The notes below the pieces were generated by a model. It saw only the letters and a list, made by a program, of their open reading frames with translations. It had not been told where the DNA came from and did not search any database. A stretch of 64,000 bases of DNA from Pannonibacter sp. XCT-53 (lineage in GTDB: Bacteria > Pseudomonadota > Alphaproteobacteria > Rhizobiales > Stappiaceae). The stretch is from NCBI RefSeq assembly GCF_009915765.1, contig NZ_JAABLQ010000001.1, forward strand, positions 2,852,001 to 2,916,000, given 5' to 3'. Made by a program: the position numbers and the translations under genes. Of the stretch, positions 26,865-36,579 are shown piece after piece (within the stretch, counting starts at the first letter, position 1; every line of letters starts with the position of its first letter).

Positions 26865-29198
26865 TCAGAACAGGAACCCGTCCTCGAACAGCGTCTGCGT
26901 CAGCAGGCGCTTCTCCACCGACTCGGAGAAGCCGAGCAGCAGCGCCGCATCGGCCGTGCGCGCCGAGGCGACCATGACGCTCCAGGCTTCGAGGCCGCTG
27001 GGATCGGGGCTCCGCCCGAGGCTGTTGCTGTAGAAGGCGGCCACCTTGTCGCGGGTCGACGGCAGGCTGTTGTAGATCGCGTTGAACTCGGCCGAGCGGG
27101 TGAAGGCATCGGCGATCGCGGCGAGGCTTGCGCCCGCGTCGGCGGCGGCCAGCCAGCTGCGGTAGCCGTCGGCGTCGGGAGCGCGGTTGAAGGCGGTCTG
27201 GTAGAGGCGATAGAGCTGGCCAGCGGTGCCGTCATTGTCGAAGGCCAGCGTCGTGCCGTCCGTGAAGCCGATGCGCTCGATGCCGTCGAGACGATCCGTC
27301 TCGCCCGCATGCACGAGGTGCAGCGAGCCGGCCGGGCCGGCCTCCACCCGGACCAGCGCCGCGTCATGGGGGCGGTCGAGAAGCAGCAGGTCGAGCCCGA
27401 GCCCGCCCTGGTAGACATCGTTGCCGGCACCGTCGACGAAGACATCATTGCCCGCACCGCCCGTCACCGTGTCATTGCCGCGCCCCGACCACACGGCCAC
27501 GCCCCGGTCATGGGCGACGATCCGGTCGTCGCCGTCGCCGGTGATGACGGTCGTCACGAGGGTGTCGCGGCTGATGGCCAGCGACCGTCCGCCGAGCCAG
27601 GTGTCGGTCGCGCCGGTCAGGTCGATCCGGCTGTCGCTGGCGATCGCGGCGGCGTTGATCGTGGTGCGGCCGCTGGCATCTGCCAGCACGCCGGTGCCGA
27701 AGCGCCCGTGATCGGCGGTGTAGTAGTGGACGGTGTCCGGCGTGGCCCTGCGGCCGTCCAGTTCCAGGCTGGCGGAAAGGCCGATCCCGGCCAGAGCGAC
27801 CGGGGTTGCGAACTGCAGCTCGACGGTCCAGGTCCCCGCAGCCCCCTCGCCGCGCGGCATCTGCGTCAGGAATTCCCAGGCAAGGCTGCCGCCCGTGGCC
27901 GACAGGCCGGAGGCACCCGAATGAACCAGGCTGCGCGACCCTTCGGCCGACACGAGATAGACGGCGCGCAGTGCCTCGGCACCGGCTGAGAGCGACAGGC
28001 CCAGCACCGCCGTCGACAGGTCCACCGCGTCGGCAAGCGTCACGCTGCCGCGCAGCACCGTGCCACCGGCCTCGGCAGTCCAGCCGGTCACGGCGGCCGT
28101 GACCTCGACACGCTCTGTCGGCACCCGGCCGATGCCCCAGGTCTCCGCGAGGCGCAAGGCCTGATGCGCATCGACAAGCCCGAAGCCGTAATCGTTGGAG
28201 ACCTGCAGGCCACCGCCGTTCCAGATGTCGGCCGCATTGGCCTGCCGTGTGGCGCTCTCGTAGCCGACGGGAGCGGCGCCGGTCTGCGATCCGGTCGGGC
28301 GCGCCGACAGGGCGAGGATGTCGGCGACATCCTGGTGCGAGAGACGCGGATTGGCCGCCAGCATCAGGGCGACGATGCCCGACACCATGGGCGCCGCCGC
28401 CGATGTGCCGCCGAAGCCGTCGTAGCTGTTGCCGCTGGCATAGCCGGCAAGCCCGGTGACATCGAGCGTGGTGATGCTGCGGCCGGCGCCGGACGAGGGC
28501 GCGCTGACGAGGATGTTGCTTCCGGGGGTCGAGTAGTAGGCGACCATGCCGGTGTGATCGGTGGCGGCAACCGAGATGACGCCGTCCATGTTGGCAATGA
28601 GGTCGTCGGTGCTGGTGCGCCCCTCGAGGCGGCCGTTGCCGGCCGACTTGACGATCACCGTTCCGAGCCCGTCGCGGCCCTCGGTGAGGGCCTCGGCCAC
28701 CTGCGTGCGGATCGCCGACCAGTAGGAGGCATGCCCCGCCGGCGTGGCCTGGAAGAAGCCGACCGAGTAGCTCCAGCTGTTGTTGGCAATGTCATAGTCG
28801 GACAGGTGGTCCATGGCCTGGCGGATCGACAGCCCGCCCTCGCCGAAGATCCGCAGCGAGGCGAGCTGGACGCCCGGAGCGATCCCGACCGGACTGCCGG
28901 CAAGGACGGCACCGGCGATGATCCCGGCCACCGCCGTCCCGTGGCCATTGGCAAAGGCGACCGGATCGCCATCGACGCCGCTCAGGGCTTCTGCGCGGGC
29001 AAACAGGTCGCGGGTGGCCGTCAGAAGCCCGGCGTGGGAGCGATCCACTCCGTCATCAACGATGGCAAGCGAGACGCCGGTGCCGCCGGTGGCCGTCCAG
29101 ACGGACCCGAGGTTCAGGTGCGCGCGCCCCGCCCCCGGGATCTGACCTCCGCCATCCAGATACCATTGACCCGTCAGGGCATAGCTGTCGATACGCAT
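26865..29198 (-). CDS. Kexin/subtilisin-like S8 serine protease with RTX and DUF4214-type C-terminus
   Basis: Predicted secreted protease of 777 residues. The peptidase S8 domain spans about 30-350 with triad Asp48 (AIVDDGVD), His86 (NGHGTAVAG) and Ser266 (GFGGTSAAAP), plus the oxyanion Asn188 (SAGNG). A proprotein-convertase P-like beta domain follows (about 375-500). Then come RTX-like nonapeptides (GDGDDRI, GRGNDTVTGGAGNDVF, GAGNDVYQGGLGLD; about 555-615) and a C-terminal DUF4214-like module (about 660-770). There is no signal peptide, which together with the RTX repeats fits type I secretion. The ATG at 29198 follows GAGG; a TTG four codons upstream is less likely. Confidence 0.85.
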   Translation of the reverse strand: MRIDSYALTGQWYLDGGGQIPGAGRAHLNLGSVWTATGGTGVSLAIVDDGVDRSHAGLLTATRDLFARAEALSGVDGDPVAFANGHGTAVAGIIAGAVLAGSPVGIAPGVQLASLRIFGEGGLSIRQAMDHLSDYDIANNSWSYSVGFFQATPAGHASYWSAIRTQVAEALTEGRDGLGTVIVKSAGNGRLEGRTSTDDLIANMDGVISVAATDHTGMVAYYSTPGSNILVSAPSSGAGRSITTLDVTGLAGYASGNSYDGFGGTSAAAPMVSGIVALMLAANPRLSHQDVADILALSARPTGSQTGAAPVGYESATRQANAADIWNGGGLQVSNDYGFGLVDAHQALRLAETWGIGRVPTERVEVTAAVTGWTAEAGGTVLRGSVTLADAVDLSTAVLGLSLSAGAEALRAVYLVSAEGSRSLVHSGASGLSATGGSLAWEFLTQMPRGEGAAGTWTVELQFATPVALAGIGLSASLELDGRRATPDTVHYYTADHGRFGTGVLADASGRTTINAAAIASDSRIDLTGATDTWLGGRSLAISRDTLVTTVITGDGDDRIVAHDRGVAVWSGRGNDTVTGGAGNDVFVDGAGNDVYQGGLGLDLLLLDRPHDAALVRVEAGPAGSLHLVHAGETDRLDGIERIGFTDGTTLAFDNDGTAGQLYRLYQTAFNRAPDADGYRSWLAAADAGASLAAIADAFTRSAEFNAIYNSLPSTRDKVAAFYSNSLGRSPDPSGLEAWSVMVASARTADAALLLGFSESVEKRLLTQTLFEDGFLF

Positions 29199-29411
29199 GT
29201 GCCGCCTCAAGCTCTTTCAAGGCAACACTAATCGACGATGCTATATTCGCGGTTTATTCACTTGGTAATCAAGTCATTATAGCGGCGTTAAAAGATGTAA
29301 AGGTTATGGATCTTCTAATTCATAAAACAGAAAACATATCGAAACACTCTATTTACCTGAAATTCTGCACATGAAGCATTCGGCCTCGCCCCGGCACGCC
29401 TCAACAGCCTC

Positions 29412-29455
29412 GTCATTCCGGACAAGGTGAGCGAAGCGAACCGCAGATCCGGACT
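29412..29455. repeat. Partial copy of palindromic repeat (GTCATTCCGGAC type)
   Basis: Begins GTCATTCCGGAC, continues with AGCGAAGCG, and ends with AGATCCGGA. It matches the left arm of the element at 29547-29675. This looks like a truncated copy of a dispersed intergenic repeat. Confidence 0.55.
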
Positions 29456-29498
29456 CCAGCGCGTCTGTGCGAGCGAACGCGAGCCCGACACCCGAAAG

Positions 29499-29520
29499 CC
29501 CCCCGGATTGCTCCGGGAGG
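29499..29520. repeat. Hairpin repeat, copy 1
   Basis: CCCCCCGGA-TTGC-TCCGGGAGG: a 9-bp stem with one mismatch and a 4-base loop. The second copy at 29709 is identical except for the mismatch base. It may act as a terminator. Confidence 0.5.
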
Positions 29521-29546
29521 CTCAGACTGCCGACAAACCCGCTTTC

Positions 29547-29675
29547 GTCATACCGGACGAGAGCGAAGCGGAGATCCGGGACCGGAGAGCCAAGGTCTCT
29601 CAGGGGCTGGCTGGGTGAAGTATCGAGGCCTCGACTCTCCGGTCCCGGCTCGGCGCTGCGCTTGGCCGGAATGAC
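29547..29675. repeat. Palindromic intergenic element of about 129 bp
   Basis: The left arm (GTCATACCGGACGAGAGCG, then GATCCGGGACCGGAGAGCC) is matched by the reverse complement of the right arm, which ends CTCTCCGGTCCCGG...GGCCGGAATGAC. The arms enclose a unique centre, so the element could fold as a long imperfect hairpin, like a small non-coding mobile repeat. Confidence 0.6.
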
Positions 29676-29708
29676 TTCGGTGAGGTCGAGGTTTCTCAGC
29701 AAACTCAG

Positions 29709-29730
29709 CCCCCCGGATTGCTCCGGGGGG
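29709..29730. repeat. Hairpin repeat, copy 2 (possible terminator of the giant exoprotein gene)
   Basis: CCCCCCGGA-TTGC-TCCGGGGGG, a perfect 9-bp stem with a 4-base loop, lies about 80 bases after the minus-strand stop of the 2255-residue protein. No T-run. Confidence 0.5.
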
Positions 29731-29811
29731 CCTTGCGCCTGGGCCGGAAGGGACGGCCCGTTGAGGGTGTTGATCGCGCTCAGGCCGCGGTCAGGCCGGC
29801 TCAGGCCGCGT

Positions 29812-32800
29812 TTAGGCGACCATCAGCCAGACGCCGTCGTCGGTGACGTTGCCGGTGAGCTGGACGTGTTCCGCGCTCTCGGCAATCGCCGTTAGCACGT
29901 CGCCGCGCGACTTGCCCTCGCCCATCGCCATGACCCAGCCGGCCAGACCTGCCGGATCGGCCGAGCGGCCGAAGGCGTTCTCGTAGACCGCCTGCACAAA
30001 GGCCGCGTCGGAGAGGTTGGCGCCGAAGCGCGAGGCGAACTCCGCCGACTTGACGAAGGCATCCGCGATCGAGCCAAGGCTTGCCTTGCCCTCGCTCAGC
30101 GCCTTGGCCCAGCCGCTCAAGCCCACGATGTCGCCCGGCCGGTCGAAGGCCGCATCGAACAGGCGCACCAGCTTGGCCGACGTGGCGCTGGTGTCGAGCT
30201 TCAGCTCCGTGCCGTCGCCGAAGACCAGATGCTCCACGTTGCTGAGCGACGCCGACTGGCCGCCCCTGGTGCCGATCACCTCGAAGCCCTTGTCCGCCGA
30301 CAGGATCTTCACATCCGCGAAGTTTGCCGTGAACACCACCTTGTCGGTGCCGGCCCCGCCATCGACCCGCGCCGGCAGGCTCGCCACCCTGATCGTGTCC
30401 GCCCCGGCCGTGCCGCGATGCTCGACGCCTTCGCTCAGGGTCCAGACCCCGTTCTTCACGGCCGACGCCTGGCTGTTCACATGCTCCTGGCTTTCCGAGA
30501 TCGCGACGAGGATCTCGCCCCGGCTCGCCCCGCCCTGCAGCTGCTTCACCCAGTGGGCAAGCCCGGCCGCATCCGGCTTGCGGCCGAAGGCATTCTCGTA
30601 GACCCGGGCCACGAACGTGTCGTCAGTGAGGCTCTGGCCGCGGGTGAACTCCGGCGAGCCGGCGAACATCTCCGCCACGCTCGACAGGCTCTCGCCGCCC
30701 TTCAGCATCTTGGCCCAGTGCGTCAGGCCGGCCGTGTCCGGATCGCGGTTGAAGGCCGCATCATAGAGCCGGTGCACGGCTGCCGCTTCCTTCGAGCTGT
30801 CCAGCGCCACCCGGCGGATCGCCCCCGGATCATTCGGCACCGTCACGCCGCCGAGGAATTCGACCGCCTCGATGTTGGCGACGAAGATCGGGCTGAACTG
30901 CCCGACCTTCACCGGCTCCAGACGGAAGCCGCCATCGGCCGCAACGATCTTCACCGCATCGAAGGCCAGCGGCAGACGCACGGTGTCAAACCCGCCCTTG
31001 CCGTCGATCTGCTGCGGCAGCGTCGTGGTGTAGGTCAGCGTGTCGTTGCTGTCCGAGCCACCCGGCACCGGCTGGTTCGGCGTCACCGGGTCGGTGCTGC
31101 CACCGCCGTTGCCACCCCCGTTGCCGCCGCCGCCATTGCCGCCGCCGCCATTGCCGCCTTCCGCCACATCGGTCAGCGTCAGCGTGAAGGTCTCGATGTC
31201 CTCAGGCCCCGTCCCGATCGAGGCATCGTCCACCGACACCTTCACCGCAATCGTCGACCCGGCCTCGAAGTCCAGCACGGACGCGGCCTTCAGCACCAGC
31301 TTGCCATTCTCCACCGCGAAGCGGCTGTCCGACACCGAGATCACATTCGTCCCGATCCCGTCATCCTTCACGCTCACATCCGCCAGCACCCGGTCCGCCG
31401 CCACAGTCCCCTCCGCAAGCGTCAGCGCCTTCGCAGACAGGAGAAGATCAGGTGCCTGGTTCGATCCGGTGGATGCCTTCAGCGACAGCACGGTGACATC
31501 GTCAAAGGCCACGCCCGGGTTGCCCCAGGTGTAGAGGCCGACGGTGCCCGACGCGATGGACCGGTCCTCGGCGACATCCGGGAACAGGTTCAGGCCGTTG
31601 AGCCAGACAGAGAACTTCGTTCCCTGAACATCGACGCGCAGGTCGACGGTCTCGCCCGGCGTGTAGGTGTTGCGGGCGCGGTCGATGAAGCTCTCGCGAC
31701 CGTTGACCATTTTCACCAGCGTGGTGAGGCCGTTCTTGGCGTCCACTTCCAGCTTGTAATAGTTGTTGGCGTCCTGGTAGCGCAGCATGAAGCCCATGCC
31801 ACCCTTGGCCGGCGCGACCAGCTTGGCTGCGACCGAGTAGTCGGTCCAGGAATAGCCGTCCTGCCACAGCGCTGCCGTGCCCTGGTGCAGGGCATAGATG
31901 CCGTCACCCAGCGGGCTCCAGCCGCGCTCCCACACGTCGGTCGCCGAGGCGCCCTTCCAGGTCAGTTCCTTGCTGGTGATACCGCCAGCCTGGACCAGCC
32001 GGCCGCCGTCAACCTTCCAGTCGGAGGCACCTCCGAGATCGCCGGTGTCCTTGACGGTCCAGCCGTCCATGTTGCCGTCAGAGAAGGTGTCATGGATGAG
32101 GACGCGGTCCTTGGACACGACCTCGACCTTGACCAGATCACTGCTGCTCTTGCCACCGGCTTCCTTCACCGTGAGCCTGACGTCGTGCTTGCCCGCTGCC
32201 AGATCCAGCGTTGCGGACTTGCCGCTGGCGCTGGCCGTTCCGGCCGACCAGTCGTAGCTTGCGATGCCGGACGGGCCGAAGGAGTTTGCGCCGTCGAGCG
32301 CAACCGAGACCTTGCCGTCGCCGTCGAAATCGACCACGCGGATGGCCTCGCCAGCGTCTGCGGTCAGCACGGCCCTGGTGACAACCACGTCGTCAAACTC
32401 GGTGATGGTCTGGTCCCTGGAGATGACGCCAATCGTGCCGGAGACGAGCGGCTTGGTGTCCTTCACCGGGCCGCCGAACAGCACTTCGCCATCGATGCTG
32501 GCGCGGATCTCGTCGCCGACAACCGCCACCTTGACGCGCATCTCGTCATAGAAGCGATAGCCGTTGGCCTCGCGGGCCAGTTCGGTGGTGACACCGTCCT
32601 GGACCTTCACCAGCACACGCTCGTTCTTCTGCGTGTCGAGCGTCAGCATGTAGTGATTGGAAGCATCCTTGACGCGGAACAGCACGCCGACAGCGTCGTC
32701 ATCATAGGAGTTGATCGACACCTCGAAGCTGTAATCCGTCCAGGCCTTGGCCTCGCTGGCGCCCCAGATCAGCATCTTGGCGTCCGGCGAGTTGGTCTGG

Positions 32801-35800
32801 TCGAACAGCGAACCGTCCGAATAGGGATTGTTCGGGTTGTTGTAGACCGAGCCCTTCACCAGCCAGCCGGTGTCCTGCAGCCTGGTGATGGCGACGCTGG
32901 CATTGCCGAAGGACAGGCTGTTGCCCGAACCGCCGAAGTCGATCTGGAAGGCATTCGGATCGCCTGCCGCCAGAACCGGCCCCTTGGCGTCGGGTCCGCC
33001 CAGCGCGGCCACCGCATCCTTGGTCAAAACCTTCTCCGTGAAGGTGAAGGACGAGATGAAGATGTCGTTGGTCTCTCCGTCCTCGTCCGCGAACAGCAGG
33101 AAGCCCTTCTTCGGATCAAAGGCATAGCGGTCATTGCCGATCGACTGTTCGCCGACCATGACACCGTCGGAGTACTTGACCATCTTGTCGCCCTCGATGG
33201 TGAAGGTCAGACGGTGCCATGCGCCCAGGCTGATGCCGCCCGGATAGTTGCCGCCGATGCCGATGCCATAAGCGTCGCCGCCGGTTTCCTTGATGAAGAT
33301 GTCGCCGTCCGAGCTGTTGGACGTGTCGCCCTGGAACAGGCTGGTGAAGGCACCGCCGCCCTTCGCCAGGAAGACGTCATAGATCAGCGTGAAGGCATCG
33401 AACTTGGCCCCGCCGTCCGCCGGAGTTCCCTGCGGAACCACCAGAAGTCCCGTGCTCTTCGGCAGCGAGGGCACCTTGGCGATGGTCGCCGTGCCACCGG
33501 CAAGATCCGGCAGGTTGAAGTCGGCGGGCTTGCCCGCCACCAGCTGCGGCAGCGAATTGCCGAGCGCGTCCAGCTTGCTCCAGCCGTTCAGGTTGCCGTC
33601 GTTGAACGTGTCGATGAGCAGCGTGTCCTTGCCCTTGACGAAGACCTGCACGGTGTCGTCATGGGTCTTGCCGTTGCCATCCCGCGTCGTCAGCGTGAAC
33701 TGATGACGGCCCGAGGCCAGCTCGACCGGCGTCTGCGCGCCCGTTCCGACAAGCTTGCCGTCCGCATCACGCCATTCGTAGGCGAGGCTGCCAGCGGCCG
33801 GCGCCTTGGAGGCCGAGCCGTCGAGCGTCACGGCGACCTTGTCCTTGCCGCCCGCGTCGACCGTCTGGTCAGCGCCGGCATCGGCCCGGCCAGCGACCAG
33901 CATGTCACCCGACACGCCAGCGTCCCGGTAGACCTCCTGGTGCCCGACATACGGCCCCTTGAGCCCATTGCGGTCCAGCGTCATGCCACCGCGGCCGCCG
34001 GTCAGGTAGGTGTCCAGCTCGGTGAAATAGGTGCCGGTGTAGAACGTGTCGTTTTCCGGATCGATTGTGATCAGGCGGATGGCGCCATTGCCGCCGTTGC
34101 CGCCCTTGGCTTCGTTGCCGGCACCGGTGATCTCCTTCGAGACGCCGTCCTGATAGTTCATCAGCATGTTGTAGACGGTGCCGCCGAAGTCGTTGTAGCG
34201 GATCGTCGTCTCGGCGCCGTCGCCGAAGATGTGGCCGGAGAAGGTGAAGACCACGTTCGGGTTCTTGGTGACGACATCGCGCCACATCGTCTCGCCGTCA
34301 TTGGCATCGCCCGGATCGGTGCGCACGGCATAGTCATGGCCAGCGCCCTCGTCGTTGAGCGGCTTGCCGAGCGGATCGTGAATGCCGTCCCAGTTGGTGT
34401 AGGCATGGGTGGTCAGGATCGCGCGGTGATCCGGATGCGACTTCAGCACGTCATCCGCCCAGCGCAACACGTCGTCCCGCGGGCCGAACTCCAGACCCAT
34501 CACCAGCCACTTCTGCCCGTCGGGCGCGGTGAAGGTGTGGTAGTTGTTCTGGTAGCTGTTCGGCTCGCGGTCATAGACGCCGCCGAAGGTCTTGCTCTCG
34601 GCCTTGATCTTCGTCAGGTCGAAGAACTTGTTGTAGTTGATGTACTCGCGCGAGTGACCGCCACCGTCATGGTTGCCGGGCGGCAGCAGGAACGGCACCT
34701 TGCCGTCGATGTTGGCCAGCGCCTGCTTGACGATCGCGTACTGCCCTTCGGCGTCCCACTGCGTGATGTCACCCACGCCAGCCAGGAACTGGATGTTCTG
34801 GTTGCCGGCGTTGTCGGCAATCCACTTGGTCATGCTCTTGAACACCTGCGCGCCCATCGGGTCGTCGGTGTAGTCCTGCGTGTCCGGGAACACGGCAATC
34901 GTGTAGGCCTTGTCGCCCGTCACCAGATAGCGGACGTTGTCGGTCACCGACTTGCCGGTGGAGTCGGTTGCCGTGATCGAGAGGTCGGAGACGCCGAGCT
35001 TGCCGAAGTCGAGCGTCATCACGCCCTTGGCATCGATCTTGGCATCCACGACAGCGCCGTCGGAGGTGGTGACCTTGTAGGTCAGGTCCTTGCCGGCGAA
35101 CACCTTGGTCAGGTCGATCGCCTTGTCGGCGCTCCCCACCTTGATCAGGCTGTCGGCGAGCGGTGCGATGATCTTCAGGTCAACCGGCGTCGTGCCGCCG
35201 CCGCCACCCGGGTTGGTGTCGTCCGGCGTGCCATAGGGCTTGAGCGAGCCCTTGCCGGCGGTGGCCGAGAGATCACCCTTGTCGAAGCCGAACTGGACGA
35301 AGTTGAAGCCCTGTCCGCTCATGTCGGCCGGGCCGTTGAGGCTCACGCCGCCAAGGCTCTCGACATAGTCGGCAGGTGCCGCCACTTCGGCGAAGGTGAC
35401 CGAGCTGACATGCAGCGGCCAGGTCTCGCCGTCGTCGTCATTGAACAGGGTCAGGCCGAGCTTCGGGTCAATCGTCGCGCGGGCGGTGTCGACCGTGGCG
35501 GTGCCGAGCTTCTTGCCATTGGCGAAGTAGGTCAGGACCGACTTGCCCGCATCGCCTTCCGTGACGGTCACGGTGACACGATGCCAGGCCCCGAACTCGA
35601 GCGTTCCGGAATACTTGCCGCCGTGGCCGATCGAGAAGGTGGCGCCATCGCTGCGCAGGAACGTCTCGCCATCCCCCTTCATGTCGACCTGGAACAGCGA
35701 GCCGAACTTGTTCATGCCGTCGGTCTTCTCGACCAGAAGATCGAAGGAGAGGGTGAAGTTCTTCACCGGGACCTTGGCGTCGGTGCGGATGACGAGGCCG

Positions 35801-36579
35801 TTTTCCAGCCCCTTGGTCGCGCCGACCGACATGATGGTCAGGTCCTGGTCCGGCAGGCGCACCTGGCCGGCGGTGGCCATCGGCACCACCTTCGCCGGCG
35901 TGCCCTCACCGATCAGCTTCAGCGTGCCGGCACCGCGGGTCGCCGCAAGCGAACCGCCCGCAAAGGAAAACTCGGCATGGGGCGCAGCTTCCTTGTCGGT
36001 CAGAACGGCTGTGGAGGCGGCGCCGCCGAGCGCGGTGATCTCGGACGACGTCAGGGTGCGGGCCACAACGGCGAAGGCGGCGAGATCCAGTCCCCAGGTC
36101 TCGCCGTCCTCGTCGTTGAAGAGGCGCAGTCCCTGGGCATTGTCGAGGCTGAAGCGATCGCCCGGGACCTTCTGGCTGCCAAGCAGCGTGCCGTTGGCAT
36201 AGCGGCTCAGCGTCGAGGTGCCGTCGCCGTTGTCGGCGAGCGTGACGACGAGGCGATGCCAGGTGTCGGCCGTCAGGGTGCCGGAATACTTGTTGTCGAT
36301 CCCGACCTGGATGCCACCGCTGGTGTTCTTGAGAAAAAGGTCACCGTCGGAGGCCCCGGCCGCGCCGAGCTGCAGGAGGGAGGCAAAATTGCCCTGCATG
36401 CCGGCCTTCGGGGCAAGCAGATCGTAGACGAGCGAGAAGTTGCGGGCCGGGGTGGCCAGGCCGTCAATCTTCACCTCGAGGGCCTGGTTGGCGGCGAGGC
36501 GCTCCACCTTCAGAAGGTGCTCGCCCTTCGGCGACGGCAGGCTTGTGTCGGACAGACGCTTGAAGACGGGAGGGGTCAT
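29812..36579 (-). CDS. Giant exoprotein: LamG-like repeats, metallophosphoesterase, PKD-like modules and DUF4214-type C-terminus
   Basis: 2255 residues, no signal peptide, acidic, glycine/aspartate-rich. LamG/concanavalin-like units lie at about 25-190, 240-412 and 1010-1220, sharing NKYSGTL..WHR and LFNDEDGETW words. The calcineurin-like phosphoesterase domain (about 558-900) has FPDTQ (Asp566), GVGD (Asp604), PPGNHD (Asn636, His637), TTHAYT (His725) and SGHIFG (His783). PKD-like modules, two further laminin-like sugar-binding-type modules and a cadherin-like segment follow, then a Gly/Asn linker and two DUF4214-like repeats. The ATG at 36579 has GGAG 7 bases upstream; the extra 54 codons before it have no homology. 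Type I secretion and phosphate scavenging from a polymeric substrate are inferences. Confidence 0.82.
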   Translation of the reverse strand: MTPPVFKRLSDTSLPSPKGEHLLKVERLAANQALEVKIDGLATPARNFSLVYDLLAPKAGMQGNFASLLQLGAAGASDGDLFLKNTSGGIQVGIDNKYSGTLTADTWHRLVVTLADNGDGTSTLSRYANGTLLGSQKVPGDRFSLDNAQGLRLFNDEDGETWGLDLAAFAVVARTLTSSEITALGGAASTAVLTDKEAAPHAEFSFAGGSLAATRGAGTLKLIGEGTPAKVVPMATAGQVRLPDQDLTIMSVGATKGLENGLVIRTDAKVPVKNFTLSFDLLVEKTDGMNKFGSLFQVDMKGDGETFLRSDGATFSIGHGGKYSGTLEFGAWHRVTVTVTEGDAGKSVLTYFANGKKLGTATVDTARATIDPKLGLTLFNDDDGETWPLHVSSVTFAEVAAPADYVESLGGVSLNGPADMSGQGFNFVQFGFDKGDLSATAGKGSLKPYGTPDDTNPGGGGGTTPVDLKIIAPLADSLIKVGSADKAIDLTKVFAGKDLTYKVTTSDGAVVDAKIDAKGVMTLDFGKLGVSDLSITATDSTGKSVTDNVRYLVTGDKAYTIAVFPDTQDYTDDPMGAQVFKSMTKWIADNAGNQNIQFLAGVGDITQWDAEGQYAIVKQALANIDGKVPFLLPPGNHDGGGHSREYINYNKFFDLTKIKAESKTFGGVYDREPNSYQNNYHTFTAPDGQKWLVMGLEFGPRDDVLRWADDVLKSHPDHRAILTTHAYTNWDGIHDPLGKPLNDEGAGHDYAVRTDPGDANDGETMWRDVVTKNPNVVFTFSGHIFGDGAETTIRYNDFGGTVYNMLMNYQDGVSKEITGAGNEAKGGNGGNGAIRLITIDPENDTFYTGTYFTELDTYLTGGRGGMTLDRNGLKGPYVGHQEVYRDAGVSGDMLVAGRADAGADQTVDAGGKDKVAVTLDGSASKAPAAGSLAYEWRDADGKLVGTGAQTPVELASGRHQFTLTTRDGNGKTHDDTVQVFVKGKDTLLIDTFNDGNLNGWSKLDALGNSLPQLVAGKPADFNLPDLAGGTATIAKVPSLPKSTGLLVVPQGTPADGGAKFDAFTLIYDVFLAKGGGAFTSLFQGDTSNSSDGDIFIKETGGDAYGIGIGGNYPGGISLGAWHRLTFTIEGDKMVKYSDGVMVGEQSIGNDRYAFDPKKGFLLFADEDGETNDIFISSFTFTEKVLTKDAVAALGGPDAKGPVLAAGDPNAFQIDFGGSGNSLSFGNASVAITRLQDTGWLVKGSVYNNPNNPYSDGSLFDQTNSPDAKMLIWGASEAKAWTDYSFEVSINSYDDDAVGVLFRVKDASNHYMLTLDTQKNERVLVKVQDGVTTELAREANGYRFYDEMRVKVAVVGDEIRASIDGEVLFGGPVKDTKPLVSGTIGVISRDQTITEFDDVVVTRAVLTADAGEAIRVVDFDGDGKVSVALDGANSFGPSGIASYDWSAGTASASGKSATLDLAAGKHDVRLTVKEAGGKSSSDLVKVEVVSKDRVLIHDTFSDGNMDGWTVKDTGDLGGASDWKVDGGRLVQAGGITSKELTWKGASATDVWERGWSPLGDGIYALHQGTAALWQDGYSWTDYSVAAKLVAPAKGGMGFMLRYQDANNYYKLEVDAKNGLTTLVKMVNGRESFIDRARNTYTPGETVDLRVDVQGTKFSVWLNGLNLFPDVAEDRSIASGTVGLYTWGNPGVAFDDVTVLSLKASTGSNQAPDLLLSAKALTLAEGTVAADRVLADVSVKDDGIGTNVISVSDSRFAVENGKLVLKAASVLDFEAGSTIAVKVSVDDASIGTGPEDIETFTLTLTDVAEGGNGGGGNGGGGNGGGNGGGSTDPVTPNQPVPGGSDSNDTLTYTTTLPQQIDGKGGFDTVRLPLAFDAVKIVAADGGFRLEPVKVGQFSPIFVANIEAVEFLGGVTVPNDPGAIRRVALDSSKEAAAVHRLYDAAFNRDPDTAGLTHWAKMLKGGESLSSVAEMFAGSPEFTRGQSLTDDTFVARVYENAFGRKPDAAGLAHWVKQLQGGASRGEILVAISESQEHVNSQASAVKNGVWTLSEGVEHRGTAGADTIRVASLPARVDGGAGTDKVVFTANFADVKILSADKGFEVIGTRGGQSASLSNVEHLVFGDGTELKLDTSATSAKLVRLFDAAFDRPGDIVGLSGWAKALSEGKASLGSIADAFVKSAEFASRFGANLSDAAFVQAVYENAFGRSADPAGLAGWVMAMGEGKSRGDVLTAIAESAEHVQLTGNVTDDGVWLMVA

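Larger units (their letters stand above)
29199..29811. other. Repeat-rich intergenic region between the two exoprotein genes
   Basis: Some 610 bases without a gene. The first 170 (about 29210-29370) are AT-rich, unlike the surroundings, and should hold the protease promoter. The rest is a mosaic of palindromic repeats: a half-element at 29412-29455, a longer inverted-repeat element at 29547-29675, and two near-identical CCGGATTGCTCCGG hairpins exactly 210 bases apart. Confidence 0.6.

Noticed and set aside
31080..31170. RTX calcium-binding repeats in the Gly/Asn-rich stretch of the giant protein
   Set aside because: The stretch is a GGNGGG linker without the aspartate spacing of RTX nonapeptides.
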